From contig NZ_JAWQFO010000001.1 of the NCBI RefSeq assembly GCF_033436665.1, positions 310,001 to 374,000 of the forward strand: DNA of 64,000 nt, given 5' to 3'. Below, piece by piece: positions 15,571 to 23,419 of the stretch. This stretch comes from JAWQFO01 sp033436665 (GTDB lineage: Bacteria; Pseudomonadota; Alphaproteobacteria; Rhodobacterales; Rhodobacteraceae). The translations under genes and the position numbers were made by a program. How positions within the stretch are numbered: position 1 is the stretch's first letter; the number at the start of each line of letters is the position of its first letter. The notes under the pieces are model-generated. The model was not told the DNA's origin. It saw nothing but the letters and a program-made list of their open reading frames with translations, and made no database searches.

Positions 15571-15669
15571 CGCTTGCGCCTTTCGTGGATCAGGCTGCGC
15601 GTATAAGCGCGCGGGCGCGGCTTGCCAAGGGGCCGCAGGGTCAACGCGCCGCGACGCCGCGGCACAAGG

Positions 15670-16455
15670 TCAGGACGCGGCGAGCCAAGCTGCCACGTCG
15701 CCGTCGATCGCTGGGCGGAAGTAGGCGATCGCGCGGCCCCTCGGGTCTGCCTGCGCGCCGTCGGCCCAGGGTGCGACACCGTGCAGCGTCAGACGGTGCA
15801 ACAGGACACCGGTCCCGGGCGGGCCGGTCAGCACGACCCGGCGGCAGGTCTCGAAAACCACGCGGCGCGCGGCGACGTAGGCCTCGGTCACGTCGACATC
15901 GCCGGGGTTCTGCGCATCCTGCCCGGCGAAGGCGCGGCGGAACGCTTCGCGCATGACGCGGTGGCTGCCCTCCCAGGCCACCAGCGGCGCGGCACCCGCG
16001 TCCGCTTCGGTCAGCATGATCCCGAGGATGAAGGCATGCGGTTCCCGCACAAAGCGCCGTTTCGGCGTGCCGACGCCCAACACCCCGTCGACATGCGCGG
16101 CATCGCGATCCCGCCTGTAGCGGAAGGCCGCGTCACTTTCGCCGTGGCGCCGCCTGGGATAGCCCGGGTAGGTGATCGACAGCTGCGCGCGGTGCAGCGC
16201 CGGCATGCCGCCGCAGATCCTTCCCGCCGCTTCCGCCGCCTCGCCCCGCAGCGGCCCCGAAGCCCCGACGGCTCCGGCCGCATCATTGGGCAAGGCCTCG
16301 AGGCCGACGAACCAGGTGCCTTCGCACTGCAGCATGTCTGCAAGCCCGGGATCGCTGACGGCGGCATCGGCGGCCTCGAGCGCGTGACGCGCCCAATCGA
16401 CGGTCGCGGGTTCCGACGGGAAGACCGCCCAGCCGCGACGCTCGAAGCTCGTCAC
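15670..16455 (-). CDS. phytanoyl-CoA dioxygenase (PhyH)-family Fe(II)/2-oxoglutarate oxygenase
   Basis: A 261-residue protein with the non-haem iron facial triad: His and Asp in AAHVDGVLGVG and a distal His in LLHRLTLHGVAPW. The 2-oxoglutarate-binding Arg is in RGRAIAYFRP. The start is the GTG at 16453-16455, which overlaps the TGA of the upstream TauE-type gene (GTGA), so the two are probably translationally coupled. PhyH enzymes hydroxylate or oxidise small carbon compounds. Pairing with an organosulfonate/anion exporter suggests a linked substrate, but the identity is not evident. Confidence 0.75.
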   Translation of the reverse strand: MTSFERRGWAVFPSEPATVDWARHALEAADAAVSDPGLADMLQCEGTWFVGLEALPNDAAGAVGASGPLRGEAAEAAGRICGGMPALHRAQLSITYPGYPRRRHGESDAAFRYRRDRDAAHVDGVLGVGTPKRRFVREPHAFILGIMLTEADAGAAPLVAWEGSHRVMREAFRRAFAGQDAQNPGDVDVTEAYVAARRVVFETCRRVVLTGPPGTGVLLHRLTLHGVAPWADGAQADPRGRAIAYFRPAIDGDVAAWLAAS

Positions 16456-17276
16456 CAGCCGAGCGCCTGCCGCAGCATGTTGAGCGCGACAAGCACCAGG
16501 AAGACCGCGAAGACGCGACGCAGCGGCGTCGGGTCCATTGCATGCGCAAGCCGGGCGCCCAGCGGCGTGGTCATCAGCGTCATGCTGATCACGACCGCGA
16601 AGGCGACGAGGTTGACCGACCCCAGCGTGAAGGGCGGGCGATAGGCGGGGTCGATCGGCGCCAAAAGGAACCCCGCGACAGACGGGACGGCGATCAGAAC
16701 CCCGATCCCCGCCGCGGTCGCCACCGCGCGGTGGATCGGCACGTTGTGCAACGTCATCAGCGGCACCCCGAGACTGCCGCCTCCGATCCCGATCAGCACC
16801 GACAGAAAGCCCACGAGAGGCGACAGGATGGCGCGTGCCGGACCGGTCGGCATCCGTTCGCGCAGCCGCCAGTCGGACCGGCCGAACCCGAGGTAGAGCC
16901 CGACGATCAGCGCCAGCGTGCCGAAGATCACCTGAAGCACCACTGTCCGCAGCTGTGCGACGACCAGCATACCGATCACCGCACCGATCATGATGCCGAT
17001 GGCCCACGCGCGCAGGATGTCCCAGTCGACCGCGCCCTTGCGGTTGTGGCTGAGGACAGAGCGGGTCGAGGTCACGATGATCGTCGCCAGCGATGTCGCG
17101 ACACAGATCTGCATCAGCTGCGGACCGCCGAAGCCAAGCGTCTGAAAGGCATAGAAGAAGGCCGGTACCAGAACGATGCCGCCGCCGACGCCGAGAAGTC
17201 CGGCCAGCACACCCGCGGCGCCGCCGATTACCAGCAGGAGTGCCAGCATCTGTAGCAGCAATTGCGTTTCCGCCAT
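16452..17276 (-). CDS. TauE/SafE-family (sulfite/organosulfonate) membrane exporter
   Basis: A 274-residue inner-membrane protein with about 8 helices and the internally duplicated pattern of the TauE/SafE family. The first half has AGVLAGLLGVGGGIVLVPAFF. The second half has VGFLSVLIGIGGGSLGVPLM, the same Gly-rich motif repeated. The ATG at 17274-17276 (MAETQLLLQ) is preferred over upstream in-frame codons, which add an unlikely Arg-rich extension. Members export sulfite, sulfoacetate or related anions. It overlaps the PhyH-type dioxygenase gene by 4 nt. Confidence 0.88.
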   Translation of the reverse strand: MAETQLLLQMLALLLVIGGAAGVLAGLLGVGGGIVLVPAFFYAFQTLGFGGPQLMQICVATSLATIIVTSTRSVLSHNRKGAVDWDILRAWAIGIMIGAVIGMLVVAQLRTVVLQVIFGTLALIVGLYLGFGRSDWRLRERMPTGPARAILSPLVGFLSVLIGIGGGSLGVPLMTLHNVPIHRAVATAAGIGVLIAVPSVAGFLLAPIDPAYRPPFTLGSVNLVAFAVVISMTLMTTPLGARLAHAMDPTPLRRVFAVFLVLVALNMLRQALGW

Positions 17277-17308
17277 GTTCGATCGTCCCCGCCCCGATTG
17301 CTCTCTGC

Positions 17309-18316
17309 CTACACGGCGTGCCGGTCCTCCGCCAGAGGGGTGACGAACCCGAGGGCTTCCTCGAGCAGATCGGAGCCCGCGCCGGGGCGATGCGCCTGCT
17401 CGGAGAGCGTACGCCGCCACATCCGCGCGCCGGGACGCCCCGAAAAGAGGCCCAGCATGTGCCGCGTGACCTGGTGCAGCCGCCCGCCGTCGGCGAGATG
17501 CGCGTCGATATAGGGGATCATCGCGCGCACCGCGTTCTCGGGCAGACTGTCTTGCCCGGTCCCGAAGATCTCGCGGTCCGCGGTGCAGAGCACGCCGGCG
17601 GGATCGTAATAGGCTGCGCGTCCGATCATCACCCCGTCGAGACCGGCGTCGAGAAAGGACTTGGCCTGCGCCAGCGAGGTGATGCCGCCGTTGACCGAGA
17701 CGTGCAGGTCCCGAAACTGCTCCTTCATCCGCATCACCAGCGGATAGTCGAGCGGCGGAATGTCGCGGTTCTCCTTCGGGCTCAAGCCCTGGAGCCAGGC
17801 TTTACGGGCATGGATCGCCACCCGCTCGCAGCCGGCATCGACCATGCGCCTCAGGAACTCCGGCAGAACCTTTTCGGGGTCCTGGTCGTCGACGCCGATC
17901 CGGCACTTCACGGTCACGTCGATGCGTACAGCGTCGTGCATCGCGCGCACGCAGTCCGCGACCAGCCCCGGGCGTTCCATCAGCACGGCGCCGAAGCACC
18001 CGGATTGCACCCGGTCCGACGGGCAGCCGACGTTGAGGTTGATTTCGTCGTACCCTGCCGCCTCGCCCATCTGCGCGGCCTCGGCCAGTTCCGCCGGATC
18101 GGACCCGCCCAGTTGCAGCGCGACGGGGTGTTCCTCGGGAGAATGGCTCAGCAGATGCATCGCGCGTCCCCGCACCAGCGCCGGCGCGGTCACCATCTCA
18201 GTATAAAGCAGCGTCTCGCGGCTGAGCAGACGGTGCAGGTACCGGCAGTGCCTGTCCGTCCAGTCCATCATGGGTGCCACGGACAGCCTGGCGTTCTGTG
18301 CCACGGGTTTGCTCAT
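17309..18316 (-). CDS. dusA: tRNA-dihydrouridine synthase A
   Basis: A 335-residue FMN enzyme that reduces specific uridines in the tRNA D-loop. The N-terminus begins the TIM barrel with RLSVAPMMDWTDRHCRYLHR. The catalytic Cys is in NLNVGCPSDRVQSGCFGAVLM. FMN phosphate contacts are in SVNGGITSLAQAKSFLDAGLDGVMIGRAAY. VKCRIGVDD and IHARKAWLQGLSPKENRDIPPL are specific to the DusA subgroup. The helical C-terminal domain is complete. It lies 145 nt downstream of the rhomboid gene on the same strand. Confidence 0.95.
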   Translation of the reverse strand: MSKPVAQNARLSVAPMMDWTDRHCRYLHRLLSRETLLYTEMVTAPALVRGRAMHLLSHSPEEHPVALQLGGSDPAELAEAAQMGEAAGYDEINLNVGCPSDRVQSGCFGAVLMERPGLVADCVRAMHDAVRIDVTVKCRIGVDDQDPEKVLPEFLRRMVDAGCERVAIHARKAWLQGLSPKENRDIPPLDYPLVMRMKEQFRDLHVSVNGGITSLAQAKSFLDAGLDGVMIGRAAYYDPAGVLCTADREIFGTGQDSLPENAVRAMIPYIDAHLADGGRLHQVTRHMLGLFSGRPGARMWRRTLSEQAHRPGAGSDLLEEALGFVTPLAEDRHAV

Positions 18317-18461
18317 GGTTTCTCCGACATTCGAGGCTGCGCGCGAAACTCTATCGCGCCCGGTGGATCGTCACCAGCCGGACATGGGCGACCGGCGGGC
18401 CGCACGTACATGGGCGCGGCGTCTATAACGTCCGGGGTGCCGACCGCAAGCCCGCGCCGGC

Positions 18462-19115
18462 TCAGGCGCGCGCAAAGGTCATCGCCGCCGCGCATCCGGC
18501 GAGCCAGCCGCCCAGGTGTGCCTCCCAGGCCAGACCACCGCTCAGGACCACGGCCAGCAGGATGTTCGCCACGACCAGCGCCAGCACGGAGTTCACCACG
18601 GGTTGCAGCGGGCGCCCCGTGCGACGGCTGACCTCGTACTGCCAGGCCTGCCAGACCCCGAAAAGCCCGAAAACAGCACCCGAGGCGCCGATCATCGGCC
18701 AGGTACTCGTGGAGATCAGGCCGAAGGCCGCACCGCCTGCAACCGCGGACACCAGCAGCACGGCCAGGGTGCGCGCGGGGCCGATCCGCGCCGATACCGT
18801 CTTGCCCAAGGCAAGCAGGACGACGCCGTTCAGCAACAGGTGCATGAGCCCGCCATGCAGGAAGGCATGGGTCACGAACATGGTGACGGTCTGGCCGGGA
18901 AAGAGCGGCGCCAGCGTTCCGGCCAGCAGCGGCTCCCAGAAGGCACCGAAGCGGAAGGCGACCCACCGCAATCCCGAAAGACCCAGCAGGCCGGCATCGC
19001 TGGCCGCCAGGATCAGCTCGATGGCGGCCATGATCCCGACAAGCCACCACAGGAAGGCCGGTGCGCCGTACTGGCTGTCACGGGAAAGGGAAACGGAAGT
19101 GAATCGGTCGCGCAT
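18462..19115 (-). CDS. small rhomboid-family intramembrane protease
   Basis: A 217-residue membrane protein with about six helices. The catalytic Ser lies in IGASGAVFGLFG and the catalytic His in AWEAHLGGWLAG. Helix 2 carries VTHAFLHGGLMHLLLNGVVLLALG. It is clearly different in sequence from the rhomboid at 14034-14777. It starts 61 nt after the halogenase stop on the same strand, so it could be the distal gene of the large-protein operon or an independent unit. In other bacteria rhomboids process membrane-anchored exported proteins. A role here is speculation. Confidence 0.87.
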   Translation of the reverse strand: MRDRFTSVSLSRDSQYGAPAFLWWLVGIMAAIELILAASDAGLLGLSGLRWVAFRFGAFWEPLLAGTLAPLFPGQTVTMFVTHAFLHGGLMHLLLNGVVLLALGKTVSARIGPARTLAVLLVSAVAGGAAFGLISTSTWPMIGASGAVFGLFGVWQAWQYEVSRRTGRPLQPVVNSVLALVVANILLAVVLSGGLAWEAHLGGWLAGCAAAMTFARA

Positions 19116-19176
19116 GGCGGAACACCTAGTGCAGGCGACCGGTCAGGGAAACGGGTTTCTCGGACCCGCCCGGGTG

Positions 19177-20658
19177 TCATCCCGGCAGCGGGGACACCGG
19201 TGCGACCGCCGCCAGAACCTCTTCATGCGAAGGCAGCGAGGCCAGCCCTTGTGCAAGCGCCGCCTCGACATCCTCGGGCGGGCGGACTTGTCGCGCAGGC
19301 GGCTCGGACATGACCTTCGGGCGCCAGCCCATGCCGAACAGGATGAACTCGTAGTTCTGGTGCGACCAGAGTTGCGTGGCCGAGGTGAAGTCGAGCGCGG
19401 TCGGCGGCTTGCCCTCCCAGCGCTGCAGCAGATCCCGAACCCTCGGCGTGAGGCGCCCGGCCGCCGTGGCCGCGCGCCAGAACTCGCTGTCGCGGCGTTG
19501 CGACAGGACGTAATGCAGGTTCACGAAGTCCAGCGTCTCGTCGAAGGTCTGCCCGACAATCTCGTTGAAGCGCCGTGACAGCGCCGGGTTCGGCCCGCCA
19601 TGCGGGAAGAACTCGAGAAGCATCTCGATGGCGAAATCCGCAAGGTGCAGCCCGGTGGATTCCAGCGGCTCGACGAATCCCGCCGAAAGTCCGATCGCCA
19701 CGCAATTGCCCATCCACGGTCGGTCGACCCGCCCGACCTCGAATCGCAGATGCCGGACCGGAAAGTCACCGCTGCCGGGCTCGGCGCGGCGCAGCGCTTC
19801 GGCGGCCGCATCCTTGCCCAGAAAGGCCGAGGAATAGACGTAGCCGCGCCCGCGCCGCTTCTGCAGGCCGATGTCCCAGATCCAGCCCGCCTCGACCGCG
19901 GTGGCGGTGGTGAAGGGTCGCGGCGGGGTGGCGTCGGGCACGCGCATCGTGACGGCGCTGTCGCAGAGCAGCCAATTCGACCAATCCTGATGCACCGCTC
20001 CGCAGGCCCCGATCAGCAGCCTGCGAAAACCGGTGCAGTCCACGAAAAGATCGGCATGCAGGATTTCGCCCGAAGCGGTGCGGAGCGCGTGGATGCCGCG
20101 CTGGTCGACCTCGACCGCGACCACCGTATCGGTGATGAAGCGAACGCCGCGCGCCTGTGCCCGTTCGGCCAGGAAATCGGCGAAACGCTCGGCATCGAGA
20201 TGAAACGCGTAATGGCCCGTTCGCTCCGGAATGCCCCCGGGCAGGTGCGGCGCGCGTCCGGCAGCGGCCAGCCGTGGCTGTGGGCTGACGAGGTCGGCAA
20301 ATGGCACCGAGCCATCGGAGGTCAGCCAATCGTGCCCGGCCTGTTGCGTCGCTGCCGACTGCAGGCGGTGGAACGGGTGCCAGTAACGAGCACCGACCCG
20401 CGACCAGTCGTCGAACCGGATGCCCAGCTTGTAGGTCGCGTCGCAGGCGCGCAGGAATTCATCCTCTGCGAGATCTAGGCCGCGTAACGTCCTGAGAATG
20501 GACGGAATCGTCGCCTCTCCGACGCCGATCCGGCCGGTGTCGGGAGAATCGATCAGGGAGATTTCGACCGCCTGCCGGCCGTCGCGGTTCAGCGCCGCAT
20601 CGAGCCGCGCCGCGGCCATCCACCCGGCCGAGCCGCCGCCGACAACGAGAATGCGCAC
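19177..20658 (-). CDS. flavin-dependent tryptophan halogenase-like protein
   Basis: A 493-residue FADH2-dependent halogenase family protein. It shows the FAD-binding GGGSAGWMAA at residues 7-16, GVGEATIP at 45-52 and the conserved active-site Lys at position 77 (ATYKLGIRF) that generates the chloramine/hypohalous intermediate in PrnA and RebH. EPLESTGLHLA lies further on. The family WxWxIP motif appears as GWIWDIGL, with Gly where Pro is usual. The GTG at 20656-20658 is the start that retains the dinucleotide-binding fold. It follows the SapC gene by 30 nt, a pairing common in marine and Caulobacter-type bacteria. No flavin reductase and no TonB receptor are nearby. The substrate may be a peptide or protein rather than free tryptophan (inference). 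Confidence 0.85.
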   Translation of the reverse strand: MRILVVGGGSAGWMAAARLDAALNRDGRQAVEISLIDSPDTGRIGVGEATIPSILRTLRGLDLAEDEFLRACDATYKLGIRFDDWSRVGARYWHPFHRLQSAATQQAGHDWLTSDGSVPFADLVSPQPRLAAAGRAPHLPGGIPERTGHYAFHLDAERFADFLAERAQARGVRFITDTVVAVEVDQRGIHALRTASGEILHADLFVDCTGFRRLLIGACGAVHQDWSNWLLCDSAVTMRVPDATPPRPFTTATAVEAGWIWDIGLQKRRGRGYVYSSAFLGKDAAAEALRRAEPGSGDFPVRHLRFEVGRVDRPWMGNCVAIGLSAGFVEPLESTGLHLADFAIEMLLEFFPHGGPNPALSRRFNEIVGQTFDETLDFVNLHYVLSQRRDSEFWRAATAAGRLTPRVRDLLQRWEGKPPTALDFTSATQLWSHQNYEFILFGMGWRPKVMSEPPARQVRPPEDVEAALAQGLASLPSHEEVLAAVAPVSPLPG

Positions 20659-20688
20659 CGGGCTTCGCGAACTGTGCCCGAAGCGTCC

Positions 20689-21483
20689 CTAGGCGTCCGC
20701 CTCGGCGGCTTCCGCCTCGGGCTCGGGTGCGGCGGTATCCGCCTCGGTCGTCGAGGACTGCGAAACGCGTTCGGCCAGCGGAGTGACGTTGGCCAAAGAC
20801 GCGAGGTGGCAATGGATCAGTTCCAACTCGTCCGACCGCGCAAGGCCCAGCAGCGCGTCGTCGGGCAGCCCGCGCAGCTTGTCGCGGCTGACCTTCTTGA
20901 AGCCGCCCAGGGCGCCGTTGCGCCCCCCCGGCAAGCTGAAGCGCACCTGCGCCGGTTCCAGTAGATCAAGTTCCTTGAGCTTTTTCGAGAAGGCCTCGGT
21001 CGCGGTGAACTGGTTCTGATACTGGGTGACGAAATTCAGCGTGTTCTCGAGGTACTGCGTCCGGTTGCCTTCCGCGTCGAACAGCCGCTCGCCGCGCCCG
21101 TCGCTGTTCAGACCCTCGTATTCTTCGTCGACGCATAGGGTGAACCGCTGACCATCCCCGTCGTCGCCCGCGCGGGAGAAAACGAAGGGATAGCGCCGCA
21201 GGAAGGCAGGCACGTAGCGGCCCTGCCAGCTTCCGTCCTCGGCCACGAAGGCATTCGAGTTGTCCGAAACGCCAAGCAAAGCCGAGGGCACCACCTCGTC
21301 GCCCTGGCCCGCAAAGACGATCGGGTATTCACGACTGGCCGGCAGGATCTCGGCCGCGACAAGCGGAACGGCATTCAATTCACGCGCGAAGGCAAAGCTG
21401 CGGGTCTGCGCCACCGACCAGTCGCGATGCCGGCTCGACGACACCGGCATCGCTCTTTCGTAGATGAGAAGTTGCTTGCTCAT
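20689..21483 (-). CDS. SapC-family protein
   Basis: A 264-residue protein of the SapC family, named after an S-layer-associated gene product; the molecular function is not established. Typical segments are QLLIYERAMPVSSSRHRDW at the start, ELNAVPLVAAE, YPIVFAG, ALLGVSDNSNAFV, WQGRYVPAFLRRYPFVFS and an FTLCVDEEYEGLN stretch. The ATG at 21481-21483 follows AAGGGGAA. It has no signal peptide and an acidic Glu/Ala-rich tail. It lies 111 nt after the radical SAM gene and 30 nt before the halogenase. The halogenase neighbour suggests they act on the same pathway. Confidence 0.88.
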   Translation of the reverse strand: MSKQLLIYERAMPVSSSRHRDWSVAQTRSFAFARELNAVPLVAAEILPASREYPIVFAGQGDEVVPSALLGVSDNSNAFVAEDGSWQGRYVPAFLRRYPFVFSRAGDDGDGQRFTLCVDEEYEGLNSDGRGERLFDAEGNRTQYLENTLNFVTQYQNQFTATEAFSKKLKELDLLEPAQVRFSLPGGRNGALGGFKKVSRDKLRGLPDDALLGLARSDELELIHCHLASLANVTPLAERVSQSSTTEADTAAPEPEAEAAEADA

Positions 21484-21594
21484 GCGGTTCCCCTTTTCAA
21501 ATCCGGACCCCTCCGCGGGCTCACTTTTGGATCGAATACGCTGATCTTTCCTCACCTTAAGCGTGCGCATCCGGATTACCAGATTTTTCTCCGG
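21484..21594 (-). promoter_or_regulatory. 111-nt gap before sapC, the widest inside the large operon
   Basis: This is the only spacer larger than 83 nt between the giant gene and the halogenase. It may hold a separate promoter for the SapC-halogenase pair. The stretch is comparatively AT-rich (TTAAGG and TATTCG about 16 nt apart on the minus strand), but I cannot define convincing -35 and -10 elements. Confidence 0.25.
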
Positions 21595-22539
21595 TCAGTG
21601 CTGATCCTCCGTCAGCGGAGCGAGCCCGTCGCGATCCCACCCGAACCGGTCGGCATAGGCGGTGTTGATCCCGAGGCAGGCGCGCGACCGGCACACGGTG
21701 CGGTGCACGCACTGGTCGAAACCGTTGCGCGCGAATTCGTCCCAGAAGGCCGGGTCGATCAGCAGCAGCGGCTGGTCGTTGACCAGCGTGTCGCCCAGAC
21801 CTTCGCGTATGAGCAGGCAATGCGGAAAGTTCTTCACCTCGACGTTGCGCCCCAACTCATGCGCGCGACGGATCGCGCGGGCGAGACACGGCAGAACCTC
21901 CGCATGGGGCGCGCAGAGTTTCTTGTCGTCCTTCTCGGCCATCGGCCAGTAGGTCCAGAATTCCATCTGCACCAGCCGTTTGAGGTGAGACAGCGCATCG
22001 ACCATCTTCGGCAGCAGCGGATAGCTCAGCGCCGTCACGACCGTGTTGGTGATCAGGCGCACGTCCGGCTTGTCGTCGAGGTAGTCGAGACCGGCCATCA
22101 TCCGGTCCCACGAGCCCTTGACGTCGACGATCCGGTCATGGCTGTCGCGGTCCGATCCTGCGACGGAGACGAAGAACTCGTTTACGCCGGCGTCCAGAAG
22201 CCGCTCGGCATAGTCCGGACGGGCAAGGCGCGCGCCGTGGGTCTGGATGCGGACGCGCGCGAAGCCGGCCGCGCGGGCACGGCGTGCAAGGTCGGGAAGA
22301 TCGCGTCGCAACGTGACCTCGGACCCGGTGAGGATCAGGCCCCGCCAGCGGCGATTGCGGCGCTGCTCGTCGAGTACGTTGTCGAAGCTTGCGTCCGATT
22401 GCGGCTCCAGCCGGTCCATCGTGCCCTCGATCATGCAGTGCACGCAGCGCAGGTTGCAGCGGAACTCCATCGTCAGCGAAACATAGTCGGCGTGGTCGCG
22501 CAGGGATGTCGATTTCGCGCCGGGGTCAGAGAAGGCCAT
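21595..22539 (-). CDS. radical SAM enzyme
   Basis: A 314-residue enzyme expected to cleave S-adenosylmethionine with a [4Fe-4S] cluster. The cluster motif CNLRCVHC gives CX3CX2C at residues 28, 32 and 35. It is followed by the SAM-binding region LILTGSEVTLRRDLPDLA and barrel strands (VRIQTHGARL, EFFVSVAGSD). A C-terminal cysteine set (CX5CX4C, about residues 277-288) could hold a shortened SPASM/twitch auxiliary cluster, as in peptide- and protein-modifying members. The ATG at 22537-22539, with AGGGAAG upstream, overlaps the preceding gene by 14 nt, so translation is likely coupled. The substrate is unknown. The context points to modification of an operon-encoded protein (inference). Confidence 0.85.
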   Translation of the reverse strand: MAFSDPGAKSTSLRDHADYVSLTMEFRCNLRCVHCMIEGTMDRLEPQSDASFDNVLDEQRRNRRWRGLILTGSEVTLRRDLPDLARRARAAGFARVRIQTHGARLARPDYAERLLDAGVNEFFVSVAGSDRDSHDRIVDVKGSWDRMMAGLDYLDDKPDVRLITNTVVTALSYPLLPKMVDALSHLKRLVQMEFWTYWPMAEKDDKKLCAPHAEVLPCLARAIRRAHELGRNVEVKNFPHCLLIREGLGDTLVNDQPLLLIDPAFWDEFARNGFDQCVHRTVCRSRACLGINTAYADRFGWDRDGLAPLTEDQH

Positions 22540-23419
22540 AGAAACTTCCCTTGGTGATCCTGATGCCGCCACCCGGCCGGACCTCGTAATCGTAGCCCAC
22601 ATCGAAAAGATGGTGGTCGAACGCGTCGAGGTTGGTGGCAAGGAAATCGGAAATGGCGCGTGGAAACTCGGCGCGCCTCAGAAACAGCGCCAGCTGTGCC
22701 GCCCTGATCCGAGAAAAATAGATGGCGTCACAGTTTCGCTTGTTGGCCACGACCAGCGTTTGCGCACCCGTCATCTCGGGCCAAAACAGCGTCTCGGGGT
22801 CCGTCTTGCGGGCATCGAGGCGCACGGTCGCGTAGGCCTTGGCAAGGGCCGCGTCGAACTGGCTCTTCGCGTCGTAGAAGTGGTAGAGATTGCGCAACCC
22901 GTAGCCTGCGGATGTCAGGCCGTAGCAGATACCGGCAGAGGTGCCGGTGTCCGGGGTGCCGACGTAGACATCGACCTGTTCGAGCGGCAGGTCGCCGCGC
23001 GCGTGGCGGGCGTCGAGTTCGATGGAGAACATGAAATAGGGTTTCGTGTCGTCGACCGGCGCGTCCCAGTGCACCAGCCCCGAGATCCCGCGGGCGACCT
23101 CGGCCATGCCGAGCCCACGTTCCCAGCGGTCGTAATCGTAGAAGTAGAACTCCCAGGACAGGCTCTTGCCGGCCCACTTCACACCAAAGACCGTCCGGAA
23201 CTCACCTGCAGTGGCGCGGATGGCCTCGGTCAGGGGCCCCATGTCGTCGGCGACACCGGCAACCGCGAGAGAGAGGCTGAGCAATGCGGATGTGCGCAGC
23301 GCGTCGCCGGTCGACGGCCTGGGCCGGGCGTAGGGCCAGAGACAGTAGTCGAGCGCCGGATCGTCGGTGCGCGCCCGCTCCGACCGCTGGCCCAGCGTCT
23401 CGGGCGAAAAGCGGTTCAC
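22526..23419 (-). CDS. unrecognised protein of the large operon (second of a pair)
   Basis: A 297-residue soluble protein I do not recognise. It starts with GTG at 23417-23419, overlaps the TGA of the preceding gene as GTGA and has GGAGG five bases upstream. The sequence is rich in aromatic residues and alternating strands, for example LSWEFYFYDYDRW, YFMFSIELDARHA, VDVYVGTPDTG and NLYHFYDAKSQF. It ends RITKGSFYGLL. There are no membrane helices or signal peptide. The C-terminal layout (DFLATNLDAFD, a Gly-bearing strand, then a final strand with FYG) parallels DKFLATHGDRV and FATIHFG of the neighbour at 23416-24228. This suggests distant paralogy. An enzymatic partner of the radical SAM protein is possible. 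Confidence 0.6.
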   Translation of the reverse strand: MNRFSPETLGQRSERARTDDPALDYCLWPYARPRPSTGDALRTSALLSLSLAVAGVADDMGPLTEAIRATAGEFRTVFGVKWAGKSLSWEFYFYDYDRWERGLGMAEVARGISGLVHWDAPVDDTKPYFMFSIELDARHARGDLPLEQVDVYVGTPDTGTSAGICYGLTSAGYGLRNLYHFYDAKSQFDAALAKAYATVRLDARKTDPETLFWPEMTGAQTLVVANKRNCDAIYFSRIRAAQLALFLRRAEFPRAISDFLATNLDAFDHHLFDVGYDYEVRPGGGIRITKGSFYGLL

